Of a stretch of DNA of 64,000 nucleotides, positions 51,601-63,776 are shown piece by piece (position 1 is the stretch's first letter; each line of letters starts with the position of its first letter). Source of the stretch: Strigamia acuminata (lineage: Eukaryota > Arthropoda > Chilopoda > Geophilomorpha > Linotaeniidae); assembly GCA_949358305.1 (NCBI GenBank), contig OX442320.1, positions 6,030,259-6,094,258 on the forward strand, in the 5' to 3' direction. Made by a program: the position numbers and the translations under genes. The notes below the pieces were generated by a model. That model saw only the letters and a program-made list of their open reading frames with translations. It did no database searches and was not told the origin of the DNA.

Positions 51601-54600
51601 CGAGCAATGGTATTCGAGTGATGGCGATCGCGTACACGCCAGATAGGTGAGGTTTTTGGCCGGGATTGGAGTTTACCCTCTCTTATTCACAACCGTTTGG
51701 ACCCGTTAAACTGTTGCTTATTCCGGGAGGAAAATTATTTAGAAATTCTGTGACTTTGCGGTGATTTTTTGCTGCTTTTGTGTATATTATTTCTAACAGT
51801 ATGTTTAATTTTTAGGGATACGGCAGCTTTTGCAGCGCTAGTGAACGGCGATGGCGAAATGACGGATTTTCTGAAGTTGCCGCACATTTTGAAACGGACT
51901 GATGCGTATATCGAATCTCAGCGGGAAGCTAAAGTGATTAGATTGAGGTTTAATTTGATTTTAGAGGTTTCTTAATATTTTTTTGGGTTTTAGGAGTCGG
52001 AGATGGGTCGAATGAGGGAATTTATCGCGTCGAAAAAGCCGCATGTGGTTGTGGTTGGTGGAGAGTCGCGAGAAGCGCTCATGATAGTTGAGGATGTTAG
52101 AGAAGTGGTTGGGGAATTGGTCGATTCGGAGCAGATGCCGTGTATTTCAGTCGAATTGCTCGATAACGAACTGGCAGAAGTTTACATGAAGTCGAAGAAA
52201 TCCGAGGTAATTTCCGATCGAATTTAATTTTTTTCGAATTTAATCAATTTTTTTAAATTATTTTTTTGATTAGAGCGAGTTCGGAGTTTACCCGCCGTTG
52301 TTGCGACAAGCTATTTCGTTGGGCAGACGTTTAAAAGACCCCTTAATCGAATTTTCTCAATTGTGCGGACCCGACGAAGACATTTTATGCTTAAAGTATC
52401 ATCCTTTGCAAGTAATTGACCGAAAGCATTAATTATTTGACTTGTTTTTGAGCTAATTTCGTGTTTAAATCTGCCAGGACAATGTTCCCAAAGATGATCT
52501 TTTGCACGCGCTGTATTTGGAATTCGTAAACTGCACGAACGAAGTGGGAATCGACGTAAACAGAGCCATCGCTCATCCCCACACGTCCAATCTGGTCCAA
52601 TTCGTGTGCGGACTGGGACCGCGCAAAGCCGCCTCCTTGCTGAAGGTCCTCAACCAGACGAACAGCCGATTGGAGAACCGCTCGCAGCTCGTCACGGTGG
52701 GACACATGGGGCCTAAAGTATTCATCAACTGCGCCGGCTTCATAAAGATAGACACGAATTCGCTCGGCGACAGCACCGAAGCGTACGTCGAAGTGTTGGA
52801 TGGGTCGCGCGTGCACCCGGAAGCGTACGATTGGGCACGGAAAATGGCCGTCGACGCGCTGGAGTACGACGAAATGGCCGAAGACGCCAATCCTGCGAGC
52901 GCGCTCGAGGAAATCTTAGATAATCCGGATAAATTGAAAGATTTGGACCTGGACGCTTTCGCCGAAGAGTTGGAGCGACAAGTATTTAGGCAGAAAAAAT
53001 TAATATTTGGTTGTTTTGATTAATTTAATTTAAATTTGTAGGGTTTCGGCAACAAAAGTATCACTTTGTACGACATTCGCAACGAGCTGAATCACCGGTA
53101 TGAAGATCTGCGCAACGCGTATCGATCGGCAACGGTGGAGGAGAAATTCTATATGTTAACGAAAGAAACGCCGGTGACTTTTTACGTGGGAAAATTGGCG
53201 ACGGCGATCGTGACAGGAATAGCGTGTATGAAACCGCAGGGCGACAAACTGGACGGGGCGGATCCGGTGCGCAACCATGTGACCGGTCTGTGGCAATGTC
53301 CTTTCTGCCGGACGAACGAGTTTCTCGAGGTGAGCGAAGTGTGGAATCACTTCGACTCCGGCAACTGCCCAGGACGGGCCACGGGGGTCAAGGTGCGCTT
53401 GGACAACGGCATTTTAGGATTCATTCCGACGAGGAACATCAGCGACAAACATGTGGTCAACCCGGAGGAGAGGGTGCGCATCGGCATGTCGCTGCACTGT
53501 CGCATCTCGAGGATCAACATGGACACGTTCAGGGTCGATTTGACGTCGAAATCGTCGGATTTGCTCGACAAAAACGGCGAGTGGCGACCGGCGAAAGACA
53601 AATACTACGACGACGAGGCGGAGGAAGGCGATAAAAACAGCGCGAAGGATCTCAAGAAGAAACAATGTCGACAAACGTACAACAAGAGAGTGATTGTCCA
53701 TCCGTCGTTCCACAATATCGAATACAAGGACACGGTGAAGTTGATGCAAACTATGGATCAGGGCGACGTCGTGGTCCGACCGAGCAGAACACTACTTGTA
53801 CGTTTTTGCATTTTGCATTTTGTTTTATTTTTTAATTAATTGATTTTAATTAATAGGGTGCTGACCACTTGACCGTCACTTGGAAGGTCGCGGATGGAAT
53901 TAATCAACACATAGACGTGCGGGAAGAAGGGAAAGAGAATACGTTTAGTTTGGGTCAGTCGTTGTGGATAAACAACGAGGAGTTTGAAGATTTGGACGAG
54001 ATTATTGCGAGATACGTGCAGCCGATGGCGGCTTTCGCTCGTGATTTGTTCGGGTTTAAGTATTTTCGCGATACGAACGGCGGCTCGGTAGAGGTGATGG
54101 AGAAACTCATTTTGGAGGAGAAGAAGAAATGCCCGTCGAAAATTCCGTATTTTGTGACGAGTAGTAAGAAATTTCCGGGGAAATTCATGCTCAGCTATCA
54201 GCCGAGTAAGAAATGTGGTCACGAGTTCATAACAGTCACACCAGAGGGATACCGCTTCCGAAAACAGATTTTCAATTCGCTCGATGGGCTGTTTCGTTGG
54301 TTCAAGGAACATTTCCGAGATCCCATCCCGGGAACACCGGGGAACGTGAGCACGCGCACACCGATGATCCAATCGGCGTACAACACGCCCAGCATAAACA
54401 TCGCCAGTAAATATTTGAATTTTAATATGAAAAAAATTGTGATTTTTTGTTAATTTTTGTTTTGTTTTAGATCTCGATCCACAAGCGATCCAGCGCGCAG
54501 CCGCCAACATCCCGAGTCACGTGTACAATACATTGAGTCAGGTGGCCAGCCAAACTCCGTCCATGCACGGCGGACACTATGCCGGCTACAGTTATCCGCA

Positions 54601-55011
54601 AACGCCCATGACCACTCCGATGATCACGCCGTCGCATTCGGTGGCCACGCCTCGTTATCAACAGACACCGCAACAGTGGCCTCATCCTAGTCAGACACCA
54701 AGAACACCTTCGCAGCGTCATATTATAGCAAAGTATTTTGAAGTTTTAATTAATTTTTTATGATTTTCGGTCATTTTTTAATAATTGTTAATGATTTTTG
54801 TTTCAGAGCTCCTTCATCAGCGTCATCATCGACATCTACCAATGTTGACTGGGGTAAAGCTGCCGAAATATGGGCGAAAGGAAGGCAGCAGCAGCAACAT
54901 GGAGGTGTGATTCCGAAAGGAGGATTAACTCGACGAGGTGCTGCTCGCGCTACTCCCATGGTTGACAGTACTCCAGCCGGTGATGCGACGCCGTTGATCG
55001 ACGAGCATTAG
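48668..55011 (+). CDS. Spt6: Transcription elongation factor SPT6, copy 2 (mosaic)
   Basis: Eighteen exons from 48668-48791 to 54807-55011 give 1715 aa, with no stop or frameshift. Domain order is as in copy 1. A 55-nt intron (49713-49767) splits the exon that is continuous in copy 1. The N-terminal half, including [16 protein letters not shown] and the acidic [15 protein letters not shown] segment, is the same as in copy 3. From about 51.45 kb (exon 9 of copy 1) to about 54.5 kb the sequence, introns included, is nearly the same as in copy 1 at a constant offset of 8102. The last exons are mixed: VYEP...SQTPSMHGG is shared by all, while [18 protein letters not shown] agrees with copy 3. SH2 region reads RPSRTLL where copy 3 has RPSSK. 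Functional status cannot be read from sequence; it is fully open. Confidence 0.95.
49713..49767 (+). other. 55-nt intron present in SPT6 copies 2 and 3 only
   Basis: GAG|GTTTGTACCG...TAATGCAG|GTGTACGAG. In copy 1 (41691-41705) the same place reads straight through as GAGGTTTACGAG. The equivalent intron of copy 3 is 57879-57933. Confidence 0.9.
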
Positions 55012-56833
55012 ATTTGGATTTCATTTGAATAACGAAACGGGATGATAGTTTTATTTTTTTTATTTATAAATGTGCATATAGGATGATGAAATGTTCACTA
55101 CTTCGTATACATCATTTTATTTTTAATATTCCGACATTTTATTTTTGATATTCCGACATTTTTTTTTTTGATATTCCGACATTTTTTTTTTGATATTCCG
55201 ACATTTTATTTTTGATATTTCGACATTTTTTTTTGAAATGAATGGATAATGTTTGTCTGTAATGAGTAACCGCGGAAAATGACGTCTTCTACAGTATAAT
55301 TAAATACAAAGCAATTTAAATAAATTTTTTTCTTGTGTTGTTTGGTATAAAATAAAGAAAATTGCAATAATCGATTTTAGGCGTTGTTTGCACGCTCAGT
55401 AAAATGAGAAAAATATATTTGTAAATTTTTTTATTTGGTTACACCATCGTGTGCCTCAAATTGATTATTTTATAAATTCTGTTATTTTTAATAAGTTTAG
55501 AATGAATACATTTTGATATTTATCCGTGAATGGCCATGTAAAACGGGGTTTATTTCATTTTTGTTGAGAACCGATATTTCTTGATTTCTACCAACAAGTG
55601 TAATTAATAAGTGTGATATAGTAGATATAAATTTTAAAATGCTCAGGACTAGCTGAACTGTGTATATATGCCATTAATTTTGTTTAGTAGATGTTATACT
55701 ATAATTCCCCGCTTAAACGTGTGCCTTATTTATCAAATTGTTTCAGATAATGATGACTTTTTACAGGTCTCATTTTATTTTTTTATTTCTAGTTTATTTA
55801 TTATATAAAACGAATTAACTTTTTTTTATAAATTTTTATTCAAATTTTGTTTTATGTATTGAGACTTCTGACTGTGTTGTCGGAGAAGTGCAAAATGTGC
55901 CAAGAGAAGTTGTAGAATAGCAGTAAATGTGTAAAATGTAGAAAAAGATGGTTTTGAACACTTTATTTTTTTAGTCATCAGCATGGTAATCAAGTCTGTG
56001 TTGTATGTCCGTCCTACAAAACGTTTTTTACTTTTGTAACCAGTGGTAAATAAGTACAATATGTACACATTCGAGTGTTGAGAAAATATAACATTGCCAT
56101 TGTATTTATTTACTTCTGATGATCGCTAACGGGTTTGAATAAAAGTAACGATCCGTCAAATATTTTTAAAAAATCATTTATTTCAAATTTTTTCAAAAAT
56201 TTCGCCATTTGTAATTAAACGTTTCAGAAAGTAACGAGAGATGTCGCTAAACCATAGGAGCGCCGACAGTGACAAGACTTTGCACTTCGGTTTGCATTTG
56301 ATGGTTTTCGATAAAATTTAACAATTTTTGAGAAATTCCGACAAAATTGAGATTTGTTTGACAAATGTCGATAAAAATGCGATTTTTTTAAAAATTAATT
56401 TTGAGGAAATTTGTGACTTAGTTTAAAATTAAATCTTATCTTTCTTATCTTTCTGGTCAAATTGCAAAATTGAATTTCCCGCCTTCTCGTGGTTGAAAAC
56501 AGATCGAGCGACCCGATTGGCTGAATGCAAGGAGTGCGGTGATTGCTTGAGCCGATCTCTCTCTTGCTATAGATGCATCGCCATCTTTGTTATAAAGACA
56601 GGCAAATAGCTGTCTTGTATATCTAACCTTTCTAAGCATCGACGAAGAAAATATTTTAATGTTTATGAAGAATTTTTATATAAATACATAGCGGATTATT
56701 TCCCCAGTCTAATTCCTCCTCGTTCGGTTTATTATTTACGTGATCACCAATTACGTAAGAGGTATTGTCCCACATAAAACAACAAACGTGTCGGATGAAA
56801 ATCGTAATCTAATTCTCATTAAACTCGTAGGAA
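55012..56833. promoter_or_regulatory. Intergenic region and promoter of SPT6 copy 3
   Basis: 3' flank of copy 2, a short array at 55120-55235, the second unit junction at 55420/55421, and an upstream region that closely matches that of copy 2 at an offset of 8166. Confidence 0.7.
55120..55235. repeat. ~22-bp tandem expansion in SPT6 copy 2 3' flank
   Basis: GATATTCCGACATTTTTTTTT repeated about five times at 22-23 bp. Copies 1 and 3 have a single unit here, so the expansion happened after the duplication. Confidence 0.9.
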
Positions 56834-59036
56834 ATGGCCGAATTTATCAACAGCGAAGCCGAAGAATCGGACGAAGAGAAGGAGCTAACCGTCGCCGAGA
56901 GAAAACGGCTAAAAAAGTCGAAAATGGTGGACGATGACGACGAGGACGACGACGTAGGTTTGTTGTTTGTATTCTTCATGATGATGATAAAAAAATATTT
57001 TTAAATTGTTTTTAATTGTTTTTAATTTTATTAAATAGACGATCAAAACGCGGACGACGTTAAGGATTTGATCGACGACGAAGAACACAGTAGCGATTCG
57101 GACGACGAATCGATCGGGCGGAAAAGAAAACACGACGACGATCACTACGACGATGATCGGTTGGAAGATGAAGATTATGATCTCATCGAGGAGAATTTGG
57201 GCGTTAAAGTGCAACGGGTACGACATTTGGAGTGGAAAATGTGTGTGGGTTGGATTAAAATTGTATTTTGTGATTTTTAGAGGCAATTTAAGCGCGTGAG
57301 ACGTCTCGAGGACGACGAAAGTGACGAAGAAGAACAGCACGTTGCTTTGGGACCCGCCGTGGACAGAGAGTTGATTGCGAACGAGTTGTTTGAAGGGCCG
57401 GACGAGGAAGGCAGTGAACGACGACCAGTTGAAACTCACGACGAAGATCAATACAAGGATTTGTCCGAATCCGAGGGAGAATATTCGGATACTGATGGGT
57501 TTATTGTCGATGATGACGGACAACCGCTGACGAAAACCAAAAGGAGGAGACCCAGATACACCGATGCGTTAGTAGACATTAAATATTTAATTTAATTTAT
57601 TTAATTGATTTAATTTTAATTTGATTAGCGCTCTTCAAGAAGCTCAAGATATATTCGGTGTTGAGTTTGATTACAACGATTTTGAACGGTATGACGAGGA
57701 ATATGACGAAGAACTCGATGAAGACATGGATGTATGTGAATTAATTAATTTTATTTAGAATTTGAGAAATTAAATCGAATGTTTCTTGCAGTACGAAGAA
57801 GAGGAAGCGGATGCTGAAGCTAGACCGCGAAAAAAGAAGCAATTGCGGAAAAAACCGGCGAAGAAAACGATTTATGAGGTTTGTACCGACTTAAAACGAT
57901 AAATATTGGATAATAATAAAATTATTAATGCAGGTGTACGAGCCGAGCGAATTGGAACGAGGACATTTTACGGATAAAGATAATGAAATCCGATCGGCGG
58001 ACATCCCCGAGAGATTCCAACTGCGGGAAATTCCTATGGCGTTGACGGAGGAAGGAGAGTTGGAAGAAGAGGCCGAGTGGATCCACAAAGTGGGCTTTTT
58101 GGCGCCCACGATTTCCACCCAAGAAAAAGAAGTCGAGGCGACCGCTGCCGTAGCGGCGCCGGCGGAGGACAACTGGGACGATTGGGGCGACGAACCGGCC
58201 GCCGCGGCCCCAACTCCCGCCAACACTGGAATGGAGGATAAAATAAAAGAAGCGCTTAATTTTATGCGCAATCAGCACTTCGAAGTGCCGTTTATCACGC
58301 ATTATCGCAAGGAATATGTTGAACCAGAGCTCAAAGTGACGGATTTGTGGACGATTCTCAAGTGGGATGAGAAAGTAATTGGTTTTTTCGTGTTTAATTG
58401 GAATTTATTTGATGGAAAATTTGTTTTTTTTTATTTAGTTTTGTCAGTTGAGGAAAAGGAAGAGGAATTTGATGCAGTTGTTCAGGAACATGCAGAATTA
58501 CCAATGCGACGAGATCATGAAGGATCCGGAGAAACCTTTGGCCGACGATTTGAGGATCATCAACGACGAAGACATCGAGAAATTGAGGACTGTTCAGTCG
58601 ATAGAGGAGCTGCGGGATGCTTACGTGCAGTTTATCTTGTATTACGGTAAAGATATTCCGAAAATGCACGAGGTGATCAGGAAGAAGAGACAGGAGGAGA
58701 GACTCGAACGGATTCGAAGTCGGAGGCGAATAAACGAGGAGACTGGGGAAGAAATCATCGAGGAAGACGAAGAGGAGGACGAGGACGATCTCGCGGATCG
58801 CGAGGACAGCGACAAGTTGAAACAGGCGATCCGCACGGACGGATATTCGTTGTGCATGCGCTCGGGGATCGGCGGATTGGCGAAGAAGTTCGGGCTCACG
58901 CCGCAGCAGTTCGGGGAGAACATGCGCGATAATTACACGCGTAACGAGGTGGAACAATATCCCGTGGAGCCGTTGGAAGTGTCGCAGGATTATGTTTGCA
59001 AGTATGATGTTTGAAGCGGGTCGAAAATTTCTTTTT

Positions 59037-59071
<35 letters not shown>

Positions 59072-62000
59072 TAAATTTCCGAAACCGGAAGATGTTTTGA
59101 AGGCGGCGAGATACATGGTTGCGACGCAGTTGTCGCACGAGCCGCTGGTGCGTCAGTGCGTGCGATCGACTTATTTTGAGCGGGCAAAGTTGACGGTGAA
59201 ACCCACTAAGAAGGGGTTGAAGGAGATCGATGAGAATCATTCGTGTTACGCGGTGAAGTATTTGAAGGGCAAACCGGTGAAGGATCTGCAGAAGGAACAG
59301 TTTTTAAAGATCGATTTGGCGCAGCAAGAGGGACTGCTCGTCACCACGATAAGCATGGATGACGATGTGACTATGAATGCTTATTTGGGTGAGATTAAAC
59401 CGTTGTATTATCGGGTAAATATTGCAAAATGTTGCGTTTAATTGGTTAGAATTTAATTAAATTTTTTTTGTGTTTAGGATGAGTTCAGTAAAAATGTTCA
59501 GGAGTGGAACGATCAGAGAGAGAAGGTGCTCGAGTTAACACTCACTAAGTTTTTGTATCCGAGTTTTGAGAAGGAATTGCGAACTAAATTGCTGATGGAA
59601 GCCAAAGAATGCGTCATCAGGGTTGGTTTTTAATTGATTGATTGATTAGTTAAATTTTTATTAATTTTTGTTTTTTTTTAATATAGATTTGCGCCGCTAA
59701 TCTTCAGGCTTGGTTGAAAGTTGCGCCGTATCAAGTGGACGCGGGAATGGACGAGGACGAGGATTACGATACGAGCAATGGTATTCGAGTGATGGCGATC
59801 GCGTACACGCCAGATAGGTGAGATTTTTGGTCGGGATTGGAGTTACCCTCTCTTATTCACAACCGTTTGGATTCGTTAAACTGTTGCTTATTCCGGGAGG
59901 AAAATTATTTAGAAATTCTGTGACTTTGCGGCGATTTTTTGCTGTTTTTGTGTATATTATTTCTAACAGTATGTTTAATTATTTTTAGGGATACGGCGGC
60001 GTATGCAGCGCTGGTGAACGGCGATGGGGAAATGACGGATTTTCTGAAGTTGCCGCACATTTTGAAACGGACTGATGCGTATATCGAATCTCAGCGGGAA
60101 GCTAAAGTGATTAGATTGAGGTTTAATTTGATTTTAGAGGTTTTTTAAATATTTTTTTGGGGTTTAGGAGTCGGAGATGGGTCGAATGAGGCAGTTTATC
60201 GCGTCGAAAAAGCCGCATGTGGTTGTGGTTGGTGGAGAGTCGCGAGAAGCGCTCATGGTAGTTGAGGATGTTAAGAAAGTGGTTGGGGAATTGGTCGATT
60301 CGGAGCAGATGCCGTGTATTTCAGTCGAATTGCTCGATAACGAACTGGCAGAAGTTTACATGAAGTCGAAGAAATCCGAGGTAATATCCGATCGAATTTA
60401 ATTGTTTTCGGATTTAATCAATTTTGTTTTATTAGAGCGATTTCAGAGATTACCCGCTGTTGTTGCGCCAAGCTATTTCGTTGGGCAGACGCTTACAAGA
60501 CCCCTTAATAGAATTTTCTCAATTGTGCGGACCCGACGAAGATATTTTGTGCTTAAAGTATCATCCGTTGCAAGTAATTGACCGAAAAATCAATTATTTG
60601 AGTCGTTTTTGTGCTAATTTCGTGTTCAAATTTGCCAGGACAATGTTCCCAAAGATGATCTTTTGCACGCGCTTTATTTGGAATTCATAAACTGCACGAA
60701 CGAAGTGGGAATCGACGTAAACAGAGCCATCGCTCATCCCCACACGTCCAATCTGGTCCAATTTGTGTGCGGACTGGGACCGCGCAAAGCCGCCTCCTTG
60801 CTGAAGGTCCTCAAACAGACGAACAGTCGATTGGAGAACCGCACGCAGCTCGTGACGGTGGGACACATGGGCCCCAAAGTATTCATCAACTGCGCAGGCT
60901 TTATTAAGATAGACACGAATTCGCTCGGCGACAGCACCGAAGCGTACGTCGAAGTGTTGGATGGGTCGCGCGTGCACCCGGAAGCGTACGATTGGGCACG
61001 GAAAATGGCCGTCGACGCGCTCGAGTACGACGAAATGGCCGAAGACGCCAATCCTGCGAGCGCGCTCGAGGAAATCTTGGATAATCCGGATAAATTGAAA
61101 GATTTGGACCTGGACGCTTTCGCCGAAGAGTTGGAGCGACAAGTATTTAGACGGAAAAAGTTAATATTTGATTGTTTTGATTAATTTTTGTAATTTGTAG
61201 GGTTTCGGCAACAAAAGTATCACTTTGTACGACATTCGCAACGAGCTGAATCACCGGTATAAAGATCTGCGCAACGCGTATCGATCGGCAACGATGGAGG
61301 AGAAATTCAACATGTTGACGAAAGAGACGCCGGTGACTTTTTACGTGGGCAAATTGGCGACGGCGATCGTGACCGGAATAGCGCACAGGAAACCGCAGGG
61401 CGAGCAACTGGACCAGGCGAATCCGGTGCGCAACGACGAGACCGGTCTGTGGCAATGTCCTTTCTGCCAGAAGAACGATTTTCTCGAGGTGAGCGAAGTG
61501 TGGAATCACTTCGACGCGGGCAACTGCCAGGGACAGGCCACGGGGGTCAAGGTGCGCTTGGACAACGGCATCTTAGGATTCATTCCGACCAAGAACATCA
61601 GCGACAAACACGTGGTGAACCCGGAGGAGAGGGTGCGGATCGGCATGTCGCTGCACTGTCGCATCTCGAAGATCAACATCGACACGTTCAGGGTCGATTT
61701 GACGTCGAAATCGTCGGATTTGTCCGACAAAAACGGCGAGTGGCGACCGGCGAAAGACAAATACTACGACGACGAGGCGGAGGAAGGCGATAAAAAGAGC
61801 GCGGAGGATCTCAAGAAGAAACAATGTCGACAAACTTACATCAAGAGAGTGATTGTACATCCGTCGTTCCACAATATCGATTATAAGGACACGGAGAAGT
61901 TGATGCAAACTATGGATCAGGGCGACGTCGTGGTCCGACCGAGCAGCAAAGTAATGGCAGATTTTTGCATTTTGTTTTTATTTTTTAATTAATTAATTTT

Positions 62001-63199
62001 AATTAATAGGGTGCTGACCACTTGACCGTTACTTGGAAGGTCGCGGATGGAATTAATCAACACATAGACGTGCGGGAAGAAGGGAAAGAGAATACGTTTA
62101 GTTTGGGTCAGTCGTTGTGGATAAATAACGAGGAGTTTGAAGATTTGGACGAGATTATTGCGAGATACGTGCAGCCGATGGCGGCTTTCGCTCGCGATTT
62201 GTTCGGGTTTAAGTATTTTCGCGACTCGAACGGCGGCTCGAAAGAAATGATGGAGAAACTCATCTTGGAGGAGAAGAAGAAAGCGCCGTCGAAAATCCCG
62301 TATTTTGTGACGAGTAGTAAGGAATTTCCGGGGAAATTCATGCTCAGCTATCTGCCGCGCATCAAATGTCGTCACGAGTTCATAACAGTCACACCAGAGG
62401 GATACCGCTTCCGAAAACAGATTTTCCATTCGCACAACGGGCTGTTCCGTTGGTTCAAGGAACATTTCCGAGATCCCATCCCGGGAACACCGGGGAACGT
62501 GAGCACGCGCACACCGATGATCCAATCGGCGTACAACACGCCCAGCATAAACATCGCCAGTAAATATTTGAATTTTAATATTTAAATTGTGATTTTTTGT
62601 TAATTTTTGTTTTGTTTTAGATCTGGATCCACAAGCGATCCAGCGCGCAGCCGCCAACATCCCGAGCCACGTGTACAATACATTGAGTCAGGTGGCCAGC
62701 CAAACTCCGTCCATGCACGGCGGACACTATTCGGGCTATGCCGGCTATGGTTATCCGCAAACGCCCATGACCACTCCGATGATCACGCCGTCTTACCACG
62801 CGATCGCTACGCCGTCGCATTCGGTGGCCACGCCTCGTTATCAACAGACACCGCAACAGTGGCCTCATCCTAGTCAGACACCAAGAACACCTTCGCAGCG
62901 TCATATTATAGCAAAGTATTTCGAAGTTTTGATGATTTTTTAAATGATTTTTGATGATTTTTGATGATTTTTGTTTCAGAGCTCACTCATCAGCGTCATC
63001 ATCGACATCTACCGATGTTGACTGGGGTAAAGCTGCCGAAATGTGGGCGAAAAGAAGGCAGCAGCAACATGGAGGTGTGACTCCGAGAGGAGGAATAACT
63101 CCACGAGCTGCTGCTCGCGCTACTCCTTCAATTCGCGGAACTCCCATGGTTGACAGTACTCCAGCCGGTGATGCGACGCCGTTGATCGACGAACATTAG
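56834..63199 (+). CDS. Spt6: Transcription elongation factor SPT6, copy 3 (most conserved C-terminal half)
   Basis: Eighteen exons from 56834-56957 to 62980-63199 give 1729 aa, fully open. Domains as in copies 1 and 2, including the 55-nt intron 57879-57933. In the C-terminal half it keeps residues found in other animals where copies 1 and 2 have changed: FRDYP and RRLQDP before the Hh[10 protein letters not shown] and [15 protein letters not shown] in the S1 region, and [14 protein letters not shown] in the first SH2, next to the phosphate-binding arginine. The tail is the longest of the three (extra SYHAIATP and TPSIRGTP segments). One acceptor (59071) follows an uninterrupted run of about 30 T. 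This is the best candidate for the ancestral-type gene. Confidence 0.95.
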
Positions 63200-63621
63200 A
63201 TTTGGATTTCATTTGGAAAACGAAGCGAGAAGATAGTTCTCTTTTTTTCTATTTATAAATGTGCATATAGGATGATGAAATGTTCACTACTTCGTATATA
63301 TCATTTTATTTTTGATGTTCCGACATGTTTTTTTTTTGAAATGAATGGATAATGTTTGTCTATAATGTGTAACTGCGGAAAATGACGTTTAATACTGTAA
63401 AATTGAATACAAAACAATTTAAATAAATTTTTTTTCGTCTTGTTTGGTATAAAATAAAGAAAATTGCAATAATCGATCTTAGGCGTTGTTTGCACTCTCG
63501 GTAAAATGATAAAAATATATTTTTGAGATAAAAGCGATATTGGCCATTTTTGTTTGTTACGGCGCTCCGGCTCGTTATGGCGTCAATTTAAACCTAAAAA
63601 AAATCATGTGACCAAATCAAT
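63200..63621. other. 3' flank of SPT6 copy 3 and upstream region of next gene
   Basis: The copy 3 flank up to about 63522 matches the flanks of copies 1 and 2; beyond it is unique sequence that probably contains the promoter of the next gene. Confidence 0.6.
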
Positions 63622-63776
63622 ATGGAGGAAGGTGGAAAGAGAAATATAGTCGCACTGTGAGTCGAAGAGGAAGTTAGTCGTGAAATTACTGTTTGATTAC
63701 ACAGTTAATGAATGGAAAATGGGCGCAAAGGACTCGAAGCCGTGCTGCATCACTTTCGAAGAGGCAGTGTTGAGGG
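63622..63776 (+). CDS. First exon(s) of an unidentified gene (3' part outside window)
   Basis: The supported part is 63719-63776: ATG opening MGAKDSKPCCITFEEAVLR with donor G|GTAAGC at 63777. Gly2 with Ser/Lys after it is a typical N-myristoylation start. An upstream ATG at 63622 (MEEGGKRNIVA) runs in an open frame to a donor CT|GTGAGT at about 63657, and an acceptor TTACACAG at about 63704 would join it in frame through NEWK to the same protein, giving a longer, non-myristoylated N-terminus. Both forms are readable. The family is not recognised with confidence. No further exon is visible before the end at 64000. Confidence 0.55.

Larger units (their letters stand above)
39251..63522. repeat. 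Three-copy tandem segmental duplication carrying SPT6
   Basis: Units at 39251-47252, 47253-55420 and 55421 to about 63522 (8002, 8168 and about 8100 bp), direct orientation. Each starts with GTAAATTTTTTTATT followed by TACACCATCGTGTGCC and ends with an AAAATATATTT-type sequence. At both internal junctions the end of one unit is fused to the start of the next. Left of 39251 and right of 63522 the sequence is single-copy within this window. Each unit carries about 1.3-1.4 kb of upstream sequence, one complete SPT6 gene and about 0.3 kb of 3' flank. Confidence 0.95.
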
